Source of the DNA: Mycobacterium sp. IS-1496 | GTDB taxonomy: Bacteria; Actinomycetota; Actinomycetes; Mycobacteriales; Mycobacteriaceae | Direction of reading: 5' to 3' | Length of the DNA stretch: 54,993 nucleotides | Assembly: GCF_001499995.1 (NCBI RefSeq) | Contig: NZ_LQIU01000030.1 | Coordinates: forward strand, 1-54,993 | Shown: positions 1 through 6,390 of the stretch, in pieces | How the letters are laid out: each line of letters begins with the position of its first letter | Numbering within the stretch: position 1 is the stretch's first letter | Made by a program: the position numbers and the translations under genes | Notes under the pieces: model-generated | The model's input: only the letters and a program-made list of their open reading frames with translations | What the model was told of the DNA's origin: nothing | Database searches by the model: none

Positions 1-578
1 CGCAGCAGCACACCGCCGGCCGCACCGGTCACCGTGCCGTGGGCGTTGGAGACCGCCACAGCACCCTCGGCACCCTCGACGTCGACCGCGAAGGTCGCCA
101 CTTCCTGGATGCCCGGGCCGTTACCGAGATCGGCGCTGATCGACACACCCGGGAACAGCGGCGGGGTCACGATGCCGGTGAACTCATTGCCCAGGGTGGT
201 GTCGATGAAGCCGGCGCCCTCGAGGCCGTCGAAGGCGATGTTCGGGGTGGTGTAGCTGAAGTTGATGCCCACACCCAGCGACCAGGGGAAGCCGATCTGG
301 TAACCCAGCTCGAGCGAACCCTCGAAGTCCTCGGCACCCTCACCGGCCACGATGTACTTGGCCCGGCCCGAGTGGAACCACTCACGGGTCAGCCGGTTGC
401 GGTCGAGCGGGAACACCCCGTTGAGGAACGTGTCCCACTGCTGAATCGTCAGCGTCCGGCCCTGCCCGTCGACCAGGCTGAGCTCGTTGTCCAGACCTGC
501 GTTGGAGGTGCCCGTGCTCGTGAACAGAGCCGCGATGGCCGCAACCAACGCGATCAGCACCCGACTGATTGCCTTCAT
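1..578 (-). CDS. mspA: MspA-family outer-membrane porin (C-terminus cut by window edge)
   Basis: This is a mycobacterial outer-membrane porin that admits small hydrophilic solutes through an octameric beta-barrel pore. The visible 192 codons begin at an ATG preceded by AGGGAGA. A 27-residue signal peptide ends in SNA, and the mature protein starts GLDNELS as in MspA. Most of the mature sequence is nearly identical to M. smegmatis MspA as I remember it, including WDTFLNGVFPLDRNRLTREW and DLGNGPGIQEVATF. The exception is the constriction loop, where the motif after TTPNI is AFDGLEGAGF instead of LIDDGD and the loop is about five residues longer. D90 is kept, D91 is Gly and position 93 is Glu. 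About 20 C-terminal residues lie outside the window. It belongs to the Msp family; which paralogue cannot be told. Confidence 0.93.
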   Translation of the reverse strand, partial: MKAISRVLIALVAAIAALFTSTGTSNAGLDNELSLVDGQGRTLTIQQWDTFLNGVFPLDRNRLTREWFHSGRAKYIVAGEGAEDFEGSLELGYQIGFPWSLGVGINFSYTTPNIAFDGLEGAGFIDTTLGNEFTGIVTPPLFPGVSISADLGNGPGIQEVATFAVDVEGAEGAVAVSNAHGTVTGAAGGVLL

Positions 579-964
579 GTTCTCCCTAGCTGTTATGGAC
601 GGTGACGTGCTCACCGAGTTGTTGTTGGGTGCCTGGCCCTACCGCTCCACCACACACCTTGCAAGCGCAACTTGTAGGGAAAATTAGAGACCCCACAGAT
701 TGCTCTTACGCCTAGCTCATCGTTGACACGAGAAACATATAGGTGAGCCTATGGGGCGGCAACGCGGGCGGTTCGCGGCCTCGACTCGGGCCGCACGAAG
801 ATCAGGATTTGCTGAGTATCCGCAGCCAGCGTCGCCGATCGCCGCCCCGCACACGAACGGGGCCGGCGTCCCGGAACCCGTGCATTCGCAACGACGCACC
901 GTGGAGTCCCTGGTGGGAAGTTCTTTCACCAGGCAAATTCAGCCGAATCGTACGAACACGGCCT
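579..964. other. Non-coding stretch upstream of the porin
   Basis: I see no convincing gene in these 386 bases. It should contain the porin promoter, since MspA genes are known for long upstream regions, but I could not assign -35 and -10 boxes with confidence. The only structured signal is the short inverted repeat ATAGG-tgag-CCTAT at 739-752. Reading frames that cross this stretch have no recognisable protein content. The mscL gene that lies near moaB2 in M. tuberculosis is not here. Confidence 0.5.
739..752. promoter_or_regulatory. Short palindrome resembling half an iron box
   Basis: ATAGGTGAGCCTAT is an inverted repeat with 5-base arms. Its core AGGTGAGCCT matches the first half of the IdeR/DtxR iron-box consensus (AGGTWAGSCT) at all but one position, but the second half of the box is missing. 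It lies about 160 bases upstream of the porin start. Function is uncertain. Confidence 0.2.
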
Positions 965-1123
965 TCAATCATGGTGAGGCGGAATGTTGTCGCGCAGCCA
1001 GCGATCGTGCTGCGCCTCGTCCTCGCCGGCCCGGTCATCGCGTTCGTCGGACGACGTCTCGGGCAGCGTCTCGCCGAAGATCTTGTTAACTGAATCCCGG
1101 GAGGGCTTCGCACGCTCAGTCAC
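965..1123 (-). CDS. Small acidic hydrophilic protein (52 aa)
   Basis: A GTG-started frame encodes 52 residues beginning VTERAKPSRDSVNKIFGETL and ending RWLRDNIPPHHD. An AGAAGGA ribosome site sits at good spacing upstream. The composition is strongly hydrophilic and acidic in the middle (SSDERDDRAGEDEAQHD), with no membrane segment or cysteine, unlike frame noise in GC-rich DNA. I have an impression of similar short actinobacterial proteins with an FGE-LPET-SDER pattern and a PPHH-like end, but I cannot name a family. The start is followed within 14 bases upstream by a perfect CRP-type palindrome, so transcription is probably cAMP-responsive. The function is unknown. Confidence 0.72.
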   Translation of the reverse strand: MTERAKPSRDSVNKIFGETLPETSSDERDDRAGEDEAQHDRWLRDNIPPHHD

Positions 1124-1136
1124 GAGAATCCTTCTC

Positions 1137-1152
1137 TGTGATCAAGATCACA
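1137..1152. promoter_or_regulatory. CRP/Rv3676-type operator
   Basis: TGTGATCAAGATCACA is a perfect match to the CRP-family palindrome TGTGA-N6-TCACA. It lies 14-29 bases upstream of the small gene that starts at 1123, close to or over the expected transcription start (possible -10 TACCAT just upstream on the minus strand). That position suggests repression rather than activation, which is an inference. Confidence 0.7.
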
Positions 1153-1215
1153 AATGGTATGGGATTTGTGTTCACCTGCCCGTAACGCTGCAGACAGTTG
1201 CCGTAACGAGGCGAA

Positions 1216-1262
1216 CCAAAAAGACGCCGGACGACGCTCAGGAGGCGTCGTCGCGGCGTCTT
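1216..1262 (-). terminator. Rho-independent terminator after moaB2
   Basis: Arms 1221-1237 and 1245-1262 can pair over 17 bases with one bulged C around a 7-base loop. On the minus strand the hairpin is followed by TTTTT (1216-1222). It begins 18 bases after the moaB2 stop codon, so it ends the pepD-moaB2 transcript before the small gene. Confidence 0.75.
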
Positions 1263-1279
1263 GGCAGGACGAATCGACG

Positions 1280-1852
1280 TCAGATTTCCAGGCTGGATAG
1301 CTGTCCGATGATTTGCACGGCCAGCGGGCTCAGGGTGGCCATGCCGTCGCGCACCGCCGCGCGGGACCCGGCGATGTTGACCACCAGGGTGCTGCCCGAG
1401 ATACCGGCCAGCCCGCGGGACACCCCCGCGTCGACGATGCCGGCGGACAGCCCGGATGCGCGCAGCGCCTCGGAGATGCCGAGCAGCTCACGGTCGAGGA
1501 TGTCCCGGGTGGCTTCCGGAGTCACGTCGCGCGGCGTCACACCCGTGCCGCCGACCGACACGACGAGGTCCACGCCGCCGATCACGGCGGTGTTCAACGC
1601 GTTGCGGATCTCCACCTCGTCGGCGGACACCACGACGACACCGTCGACGACGAAGCCCGCCTCACCGAGAAGCTCGGTGACCAGCGGACCGCTGTGATCC
1701 TCTTCGTCGCCATGGGCGGTGCGGTCATCGACGACGACGACGAGCGCGCGGCCCACCAACTCCCCTGGCTGTTCCATGACCTCAACCGTATATGTGGGCA
1801 CGGACAGTGGCGCAGCCACTCGCAGTGTTCCGGGTCCGGTGCCGGTGGTCAC
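1280..1852 (-). CDS. moaB2: MoaB2/Mog-type molybdopterin biosynthesis protein
   Basis: This is a MogA/MoaB-fold protein of molybdenum cofactor synthesis, which binds molybdopterin for adenylylation or metal insertion. The 190-residue product carries the pterin-binding signature GGTGVTPRDVTPE at residues 101-113 and DDRTAHGDEEDHSGP near residues 42-56. The GTG start overlaps the pepD stop by four bases (GTGA), implying translational coupling. An internal ATG at residue 26 (1777) begins MEQPGELVGRALVVVV, where strong family similarity starts, so the first 25 residues may not be translated. The order mprAB-pepD-moaB2 is the same as in M. tuberculosis (Rv0981-Rv0984). Why a cofactor gene is joined to a stress protease is not clear from the sequence. 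Confidence 0.92.
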   Translation of the reverse strand: MTTGTGPGTLRVAAPLSVPTYTVEVMEQPGELVGRALVVVVDDRTAHGDEEDHSGPLVTELLGEAGFVVDGVVVVSADEVEIRNALNTAVIGGVDLVVSVGGTGVTPRDVTPEATRDILDRELLGISEALRASGLSAGIVDAGVSRGLAGISGSTLVVNIAGSRAAVRDGMATLSPLAVQIIGQLSSLEI

Positions 1853-3159
1853 TGCTGCATCTTCCCGAGCGTCACCTGCACGCTCTGCGGCTTACCCGAC
1901 GGGTCGAGGTACGTCAGCGTCACCTTCTCACCCGGCGCCTTCGACCGCACCGCCGCCACCAGCGCGTCGGCACTGTTGATCACTCGATCGTCGACCTTGG
2001 TCACCACCACGCCGCTGGGCAGACCCGCGGCTGCCGCGGCGCCTCCGTCGTTCACCTCGACGATCTTCGCGCCGTCGGTGGCCGCGTCGTTGCTGACCTG
2101 CACGCCGAGCGAGGCGTGCGAGGCGCTGCCGTTCTGGATCAACTCGTCGGCGATGCGCTTCGCCTGATCCACCGGGATCGCGAAGCCCAGCCCGATCGAA
2201 CCGCTCTGCGCCTGCGCCGAGTCGCCGCCCATGGTGGCGATCGCCGAGTTGACGCCGACCAGTTCACCGTTCATGTTCACCAGTGCGCCGCCCGAGTTGC
2301 CGGGATTGATCGCGGCGTCGGTCTGGATGGCGTCGAGGACCGTGTTCTGGTTGCGCGTGTCGCCGCCTGCGGCGACCGGCCGGTTCAGCGCGCTGATGAT
2401 GCCGGTGGTGACCGTGCCCTCGAGGCCGAGCGGCGAACCGATGGCGACGACGTCCTGACCCACGCGCAGATCGCTCGACGACCCCAGCGTGATCGGTGTC
2501 AGGCCCGAGACGTTCTCCGCGCGGACCACCGCGATGTCGCTGCTGGGATCGGTGCCGACGACGGTGAACGACGTGCTGCGGCCGTCGGAGAAGATCACCT
2601 TGGTCTGGGCGCCGCCCGGTGCACCGGGCCGGTCGGCGGCCGCGGCCACCACGTGGTTGTTCGTCAGGATCAGACCGTCCGACGTGAGGATGATGCCCGA
2701 ACCCTCCTCCGAGGCCCGGCCCAGACTCGTCTCGAGTTTCACCACACTCGGCACCACCTTGGCGGCCACCTGCTCCACCGACCCGGCGGGCAGGGCGGCG
2801 GCGGGCACGCTCGGCGCCGCGCCCGTGATCGAGCTGCCGAACGAGGGCCGGTCCTGATGGACCATCGTCGCCACACCGCCACCGATACCGGCGGACACCA
2901 CCGCCACGGCGAGCGCGCCGACCGTCAACGCCCCTGCGCGTGAACGCTTTTGGGCAGGACGCGGCTGCGGGACCACCGCGGTCGGCTGGGCGGCGCCGCG
3001 ATAGGGGTCGTACGGCGCCCGGAACTGCTGCTGCGGTTGGGCCGCGTACCGCCAGTCATACGGCTGTTGCTGGGGATACGCGTCCGGCCTCTGGGCATGC
3101 GGATATCCCGTATCCGGCTGCTGTTGCGGCGGCGGCGAATACCTCGGGTGGTTCGTCAT
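1849..3159 (-). CDS. pepD: HtrA-like membrane-anchored serine protease PepD
   Basis: This is a DegP/HtrA-family protease and chaperone acting on the outer face of the membrane in envelope stress. The 436-residue protein has a Pro/Gln/Tyr-rich cytoplasmic head (1-70) and one membrane segment (about 75-99). A trypsin-like domain follows with triad His169 (LTNNHVV), Asp208 (DPSSDIAVV) and Ser289 (NPGNSGGA). A single C-terminal PDZ domain spans about 350-435. It lies directly downstream of mprAB; in M. tuberculosis it is a target of MprA and SigE. The 90-base gap to mprB holds its own promoter region, with a TTCTCAG half-site and a perfect 13-base palindrome. Confidence 0.96.
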   Translation of the reverse strand: MTNHPRYSPPPQQQPDTGYPHAQRPDAYPQQQPYDWRYAAQPQQQFRAPYDPYRGAAQPTAVVPQPRPAQKRSRAGALTVGALAVAVVSAGIGGGVATMVHQDRPSFGSSITGAAPSVPAAALPAGSVEQVAAKVVPSVVKLETSLGRASEEGSGIILTSDGLILTNNHVVAAAADRPGAPGGAQTKVIFSDGRSTSFTVVGTDPSSDIAVVRAENVSGLTPITLGSSSDLRVGQDVVAIGSPLGLEGTVTTGIISALNRPVAAGGDTRNQNTVLDAIQTDAAINPGNSGGALVNMNGELVGVNSAIATMGGDSAQAQSGSIGLGFAIPVDQAKRIADELIQNGSASHASLGVQVSNDAATDGAKIVEVNDGGAAAAAGLPSGVVVTKVDDRVINSADALVAAVRSKAPGEKVTLTYLDPSGKPQSVQVTLGKMQQ

Positions 3160-3196
3160 GTCGCGTCGATGCTCTTCCTCGTATGTGATCCGACAG

Positions 3197-3209
3197 TTCG
3201 TTCAACGAA
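3197..3209. promoter_or_regulatory. Palindrome in the pepD upstream region
   Basis: TTCGTTCAACGAA has perfect 6-base arms around one central base and lies 38-50 bases upstream of the pepD start, where a promoter is expected. It could be an operator. No regulator can be assigned from sequence alone. Confidence 0.35.
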
Positions 3210-3249
3210 GGACTTGCTCCCACAGTGCCCAGCTGGACTGAGAATCCAC

Positions 3250-4776
3250 TTAGAGTTCCTTGGAAGCGGACCGAGACCTGCCGTTGGCCGACTTCCCGAT
3301 CGGCGATGTGTCGTGGATTCCCTGCGACACCGGGCCGGTTCCGTTGCCGCCGTGCGCAGGGATCGGACGGCCCGGCAGCATCACGTAGAACGACGTGCCC
3401 GGCGGGTTGCCACCCGGCACGGTGTCCTCGACCCGCAGTGCGCCACCGTGTTTGAGCACGACCTGTTTGACGATCGCCAGTCCGAGGCCCGAGCCCGGCA
3501 TCGCGCGCGCGGCGGTCGACCGATAGAAGCGCTCGAACACCAGCCGGCGCTCGGCCTCCGGGATGCCCGGGCCCTGATCGGAGACGACGAGTTCGGCGTG
3601 CACCGGATCCGTCTGTGTCAGGCGCACTCCCACGCGACCGCCGGGCGGGCTCCACTTCGCCGCGTTGTCGAGGAGATTGAGCACGGCGCGCGCCAGACCC
3701 GCGGCATCGCCGTAGACCTGCCAGCCGACGATGTCGACGTCGAACTCGATGTCGTTGCGCCGCCGCCGGACTCGCTCCAGGCTGCGGTCGACCACGTCGG
3801 CCATGTCGACGGTCTCGTAGACCACACCGCCCGCTTCGTCGCGGGTGAGGTCGACGAGATCGCCGACCAGTGTGGACAGTTCCTCGATCTGGGCGATCAC
3901 GTCGGCCCGCAGACCGGCCATCTCCTCCTCCGGAAGCCGAGGCGCGCCCGGCGCCTGCGAGGCCATCAGGAGTTCGACGTTGGTGCGCAGGGACGTCAGC
4001 GGCGTGCGGAGTTCGTGGCCGGCGTCGGACACCAGCCGCGCCTGCCGTTCGCGCGACTCCGTCAGCGCCCGCAGCATCATGTTGAACGCCTCGGTGAGGC
4101 GGGCGAGCTCGTCGCTGCCGAACACCGGGATGGGTCGCAGGTCGTCGGTGCGGGCCACCCGTTCGGCCGCCTGGGTCAACCGGCCCACCGGCCGCAGCCC
4201 CGCCCTGGCGACCATCCCGCCCGCGATGGCCGCGACGGCCACCCCGACCCCGCCGACGATCAGCAGCACGGTGCCGAGGCGGCCGAGCACCTGGCCCGTG
4301 GGCGCGAGGCTCTTGGAGATGAGAAGTGAACTGCCGTTGGTGAGGTGTACCGCCAGGATGCGCTGATGGTTCGCGGTGCGCAGCGACAGCAGCAGCTCAC
4401 CGGAGATCACGTCCTTCTCCGCCTCACCGAGCGGGAGCGTCTGGCCCTGCTGGTTGGCCGTATAGATGGACCGGCCCGGATTGACCAGCATCGCGTTGAC
4501 GTCGGAGTAGGCGGTGCCCTCGATCGCCTTACCGGGGTCGGCCGCCAGCGACCCGCTCTCGATCAGCAGCCGCGCGCGGCTGTGCAGCTGGTTGTCGATG
4601 TCGTCGTAGAGCGCCCGGGAGACGACGGCGTAGACGGCGACGGACATCAGCACGACGACCATCGCCACCATCGACATCGCCAGCAGCATCACGCGCCACC
4701 GCAACGACAGGGAACTGGTGTTGCGCGCGGGCTTGAGCCGCGCTGGCGGAGGGACCGGAGGAGGCGGCAGGGTCAT
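3250..4776 (-). CDS. mprB: Sensor histidine kinase MprB
   Basis: This is the membrane sensor kinase of the MprAB envelope-stress and persistence system, which phosphorylates MprA. The start is the ATG at 4776, which overlaps the mprA stop by one base (TGATG) and gives 508 residues, close to the M. tuberculosis length. Two membrane segments (about 28-52 and 165-190) bracket an extracytoplasmic sensor loop, followed by a HAMP region. The phosphoacceptor is His254 in SDAGHELRTPL. The N box is NLLDNAAKWS (367-376), the G1 box DQGPGIPE (400-407) and the G2 box GSGLGLAIVK (428-437). All catalytic boxes are intact. Confidence 0.96.
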   Translation of the reverse strand: MTLPPPPVPPPARLKPARNTSSLSLRWRVMLLAMSMVAMVVVLMSVAVYAVVSRALYDDIDNQLHSRARLLIESGSLAADPGKAIEGTAYSDVNAMLVNPGRSIYTANQQGQTLPLGEAEKDVISGELLLSLRTANHQRILAVHLTNGSSLLISKSLAPTGQVLGRLGTVLLIVGGVGVAVAAIAGGMVARAGLRPVGRLTQAAERVARTDDLRPIPVFGSDELARLTEAFNMMLRALTESRERQARLVSDAGHELRTPLTSLRTNVELLMASQAPGAPRLPEEEMAGLRADVIAQIEELSTLVGDLVDLTRDEAGGVVYETVDMADVVDRSLERVRRRRNDIEFDVDIVGWQVYGDAAGLARAVLNLLDNAAKWSPPGGRVGVRLTQTDPVHAELVVSDQGPGIPEAERRLVFERFYRSTAARAMPGSGLGLAIVKQVVLKHGGALRVEDTVPGGNPPGTSFYVMLPGRPIPAHGGNGTGPVSQGIHDTSPIGKSANGRSRSASKEL

Positions 4777-5468
4777 CAGGGCGGCGTCTCGCGGAGCACG
4801 TACCCCACACCGCGCACGGTGTGGATGAGTCGCGGCTCCCCGGACGCTTCGGTCTTGCGGCGCAGATAGCCGATGTACACCTCGAGCGCGTTCCCCGAGG
4901 TCGGGAAGTCGAAGCCCCACACTTCCTCGAGGATGCGGCTGCGCGTGAGCACGCGGCGCGGGTTGGCGATGAGCATCTCCAGCAACGCGAACTCGGTGCG
5001 GGTGAGGCTGATCTGCCGGGATCCCCGGGTCACCTCGCGGGTGACGGGGTCCAGGGTGAGATCGAGAAAGGTCAGCGCGGGCGAATCCAGACCCTCGTCG
5101 GGCGAGGTGCGGCGCAGCAGGGCCCGCATCCGCGCGAGCAGCTCCTCCAGCGCGAATGGTTTGGGCAGGTAGTCGTCGGCGCCGGCATCGAGTCCGGCGA
5201 CCCGCTCGGACACCGAGTCACGGGCGGTCAGCACCAGGATCGGCAGGTCGTCGCCGGTGCTGCGCAGCTGCCGGCACACCTCCAGGCCGTCGAGCCGGGG
5301 CATCATCACGTCGAGCACGACGGCATCGGGCCGGTCGTTGGCGATCAGGTCGAGAGCTTCGACACCGTCCTGGGCCAACTCGACCGAGTAGCCGTTGAAG
5401 GACAGGGACCGGCGCAGGGATTCTCGCACCGCACGATCGTCGTCGACGACAAGTATGCGCACAGGCAC
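4776..5468 (-). CDS. mprA: Response regulator MprA (OmpR/PhoB type)
   Basis: This is the DNA-binding partner of MprB. The 230-residue protein has a receiver domain with acidic pocket DDD (9-11), phosphoacceptor Asp53 (VVLDVMMP), Thr81 and Lys103 (LPKPF). The C-terminal winged helix includes [11 protein letters not shown] and a VRGVGYVLR end. Translation starts at GTG 5468. Seventeen bases upstream lie two CTCTCAG repeats, the known binding pattern of MprA, so the operon probably regulates itself. The protein is almost identical to the tuberculosis orthologue as I recall it. Confidence 0.97.
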   Translation of the reverse strand: MPVRILVVDDDRAVRESLRRSLSFNGYSVELAQDGVEALDLIANDRPDAVVLDVMMPRLDGLEVCRQLRSTGDDLPILVLTARDSVSERVAGLDAGADDYLPKPFALEELLARMRALLRRTSPDEGLDSPALTFLDLTLDPVTREVTRGSRQISLTRTEFALLEMLIANPRRVLTRSRILEEVWGFDFPTSGNALEVYIGYLRRKTEASGEPRLIHTVRGVGYVLRETPP

Positions 5469-5484
5469 AGTTTCACCTCAACGC

Positions 5485-5502
5485 CTGAGAGAGCGCTGAG
5501 AG
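5485..5502 (-). promoter_or_regulatory. MprA box upstream of mprA
   Basis: On the minus strand two identical CTCTCAG heptamers are separated by four bases, which is the direct-repeat arrangement described for MprA binding sites. The site ends 17 bases before the mprA start codon. Autoregulation of mprAB is established in M. tuberculosis; here it is inferred from the conserved site. Confidence 0.8.
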
Positions 5503-5529
5503 GCGCGCCGCTACGACCCCGAAGTCGTG

Positions 5530-5703
5530 TCAGCGACGATCGAGGTCGATGAGGCCCAGCCGGGCGGCCTTGAGCAGGCGACGCGGCACCTTGTGCTGCT
5601 GGCCGGCGACGGTCACACCGACGAGTTCGGTGGGCTTGGCCTTCCACTGCGCGCGACGGCTACGAGTGTTCGAACGCGACATTCTGCGCTTGGGCACAGC
5701 CAT
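5530..5703 (-). CDS. rpmF: 50S ribosomal protein L32
   Basis: This is a small basic protein of the large ribosomal subunit. The 57-residue product starts [20 protein letters not shown] and ends LGLIDLDRR. It lacks the paired cysteines of zinc-binding L32 proteins, so it is the zinc-independent form. An AGGAGAAG ribosome site precedes the ATG. Its place next to mprA is conserved in mycobacteria (Rv0979A). A probable promoter lies about 80 bases upstream. Confidence 0.96.
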   Translation of the reverse strand: MAVPKRRMSRSNTRSRRAQWKAKPTELVGVTVAGQQHKVPRRLLKAARLGLIDLDRR

Positions 5704-5779
5704 GATCGAGCTTCTCCTCTGACGGGTATGGGTGCCACGCGAAACCCGGTTCAGGGCGGGGCGCCGGCAAGTGCTCTTC

Positions 5780-5809
5780 AGGATAGCCGGTGAGCTGCGC
5801 CGCCTCCAA
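5780..5809 (-). promoter_or_regulatory. Probable rpmF promoter
   Basis: On the minus strand TTGGAG and TATCCT are separated by 18 bases, fitting a housekeeping sigma factor promoter of the TANNNT type. It would give a leader of roughly 70 bases for rpmF. Assigned by pattern only. Confidence 0.4.
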
Positions 5810-5820
5810 AACCCGGGCGC

Positions 5821-6240
5821 TCAGCGCCGCCGGAGACGGCCGCGCACGGTGTCGAAGAACATCGGGTAGGCCGCGAGGACCAGGCCGGCGAATACGACGC
5901 CGAACCACATGATCGTGCGGTGGCCGGAGGCGATACCCCACCAGATGCCCCCGAACCCCGCGAAGGCGCACACGGCGAAGCTCAGCGGCAATCCGATCGA
6001 CGTCCAGCGGTCGGGTGCACGGCCGCTGCGGTGCGTCGGCCTGCGGCCGGGGTCCACCGGCGGATTCACCGACCGGCGGAAACCAGCCACGATCTGGTAG
6101 ACGCCGAACGCGGCGACCAGCCAGCCCGCGGCCGGTGACGAGGCACCCCTGCCGGTCTCGCTCAGTGGCGGGCCGAGTCCGATCGCGATGCCGCTCACCG
6201 TCCACACGACGCCGAACAGCGCCTGGGCGATCCACGACAT
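5821..6240 (-). CDS. Four-helix membrane protein of unknown function
   Basis: The 139-residue protein has four likely membrane segments, at about 4-23, 39-54, 82-106 and 110-129. A basic cytoplasmic loop (RRPTHRSGRAPDRW) separates the two pairs and the tail is Arg-rich (RGRLRRR). I do not recognise a family. It is transcribed toward rpmF and away from the acyl-CoA operon that starts 150 bases to its right. Codon use and hydrophobic periodicity support a real gene; no function can be proposed. Confidence 0.75.
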   Translation of the reverse strand: MSWIAQALFGVVWTVSGIAIGLGPPLSETGRGASSPAAGWLVAAFGVYQIVAGFRRSVNPPVDPGRRPTHRSGRAPDRWTSIGLPLSFAVCAFAGFGGIWWGIASGHRTIMWFGVVFAGLVLAAYPMFFDTVRGRLRRR

Positions 6241-6296
6241 CGGTCAAGTATCGGTCCGCGCTGCGGGGCCACAGCACACCAATCCCACCTGAACCC

Positions 6297-6338
6297 TTGA
6301 CCTGGGACCGGCAGTACCGGCTAACCTACCGGTTGGTT
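6297..6338 (+). promoter_or_regulatory. Promoter and TetR-like operator of the acyl-CoA/carboxylase operon
   Basis: A -35 TTGACC (6297-6302) and a -10 TAACCT (6322-6327) are separated by 19 bases. Overlapping the -10 and start point is AACCTACCGGTTGGTT (6323-6338), an inverted repeat with arms matching at seven of eight positions. Its size and form are typical of TetR-family operators, which often control mycobacterial lipid-catabolism operons. No tetR gene lies nearby, so the regulator would act from elsewhere. Confidence 0.5.
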
Positions 6339-6390
6339 GGCGGGTCGATGACGATTGGAGCCGGCATGGGAGCACGGATTGGGTGATCCA

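Noticed and set aside
579..964. Missing mscL
   Set aside because: Expected next to moaB2 by comparison with M. tuberculosis. No frame here resembles a mechanosensitive channel.
1792..2943. Long plus-strand frame opposite pepD
   Set aside because: Arg/Gly/His-rich composition typical of GC-rich antisense frames; pepD on the other strand is unambiguous.
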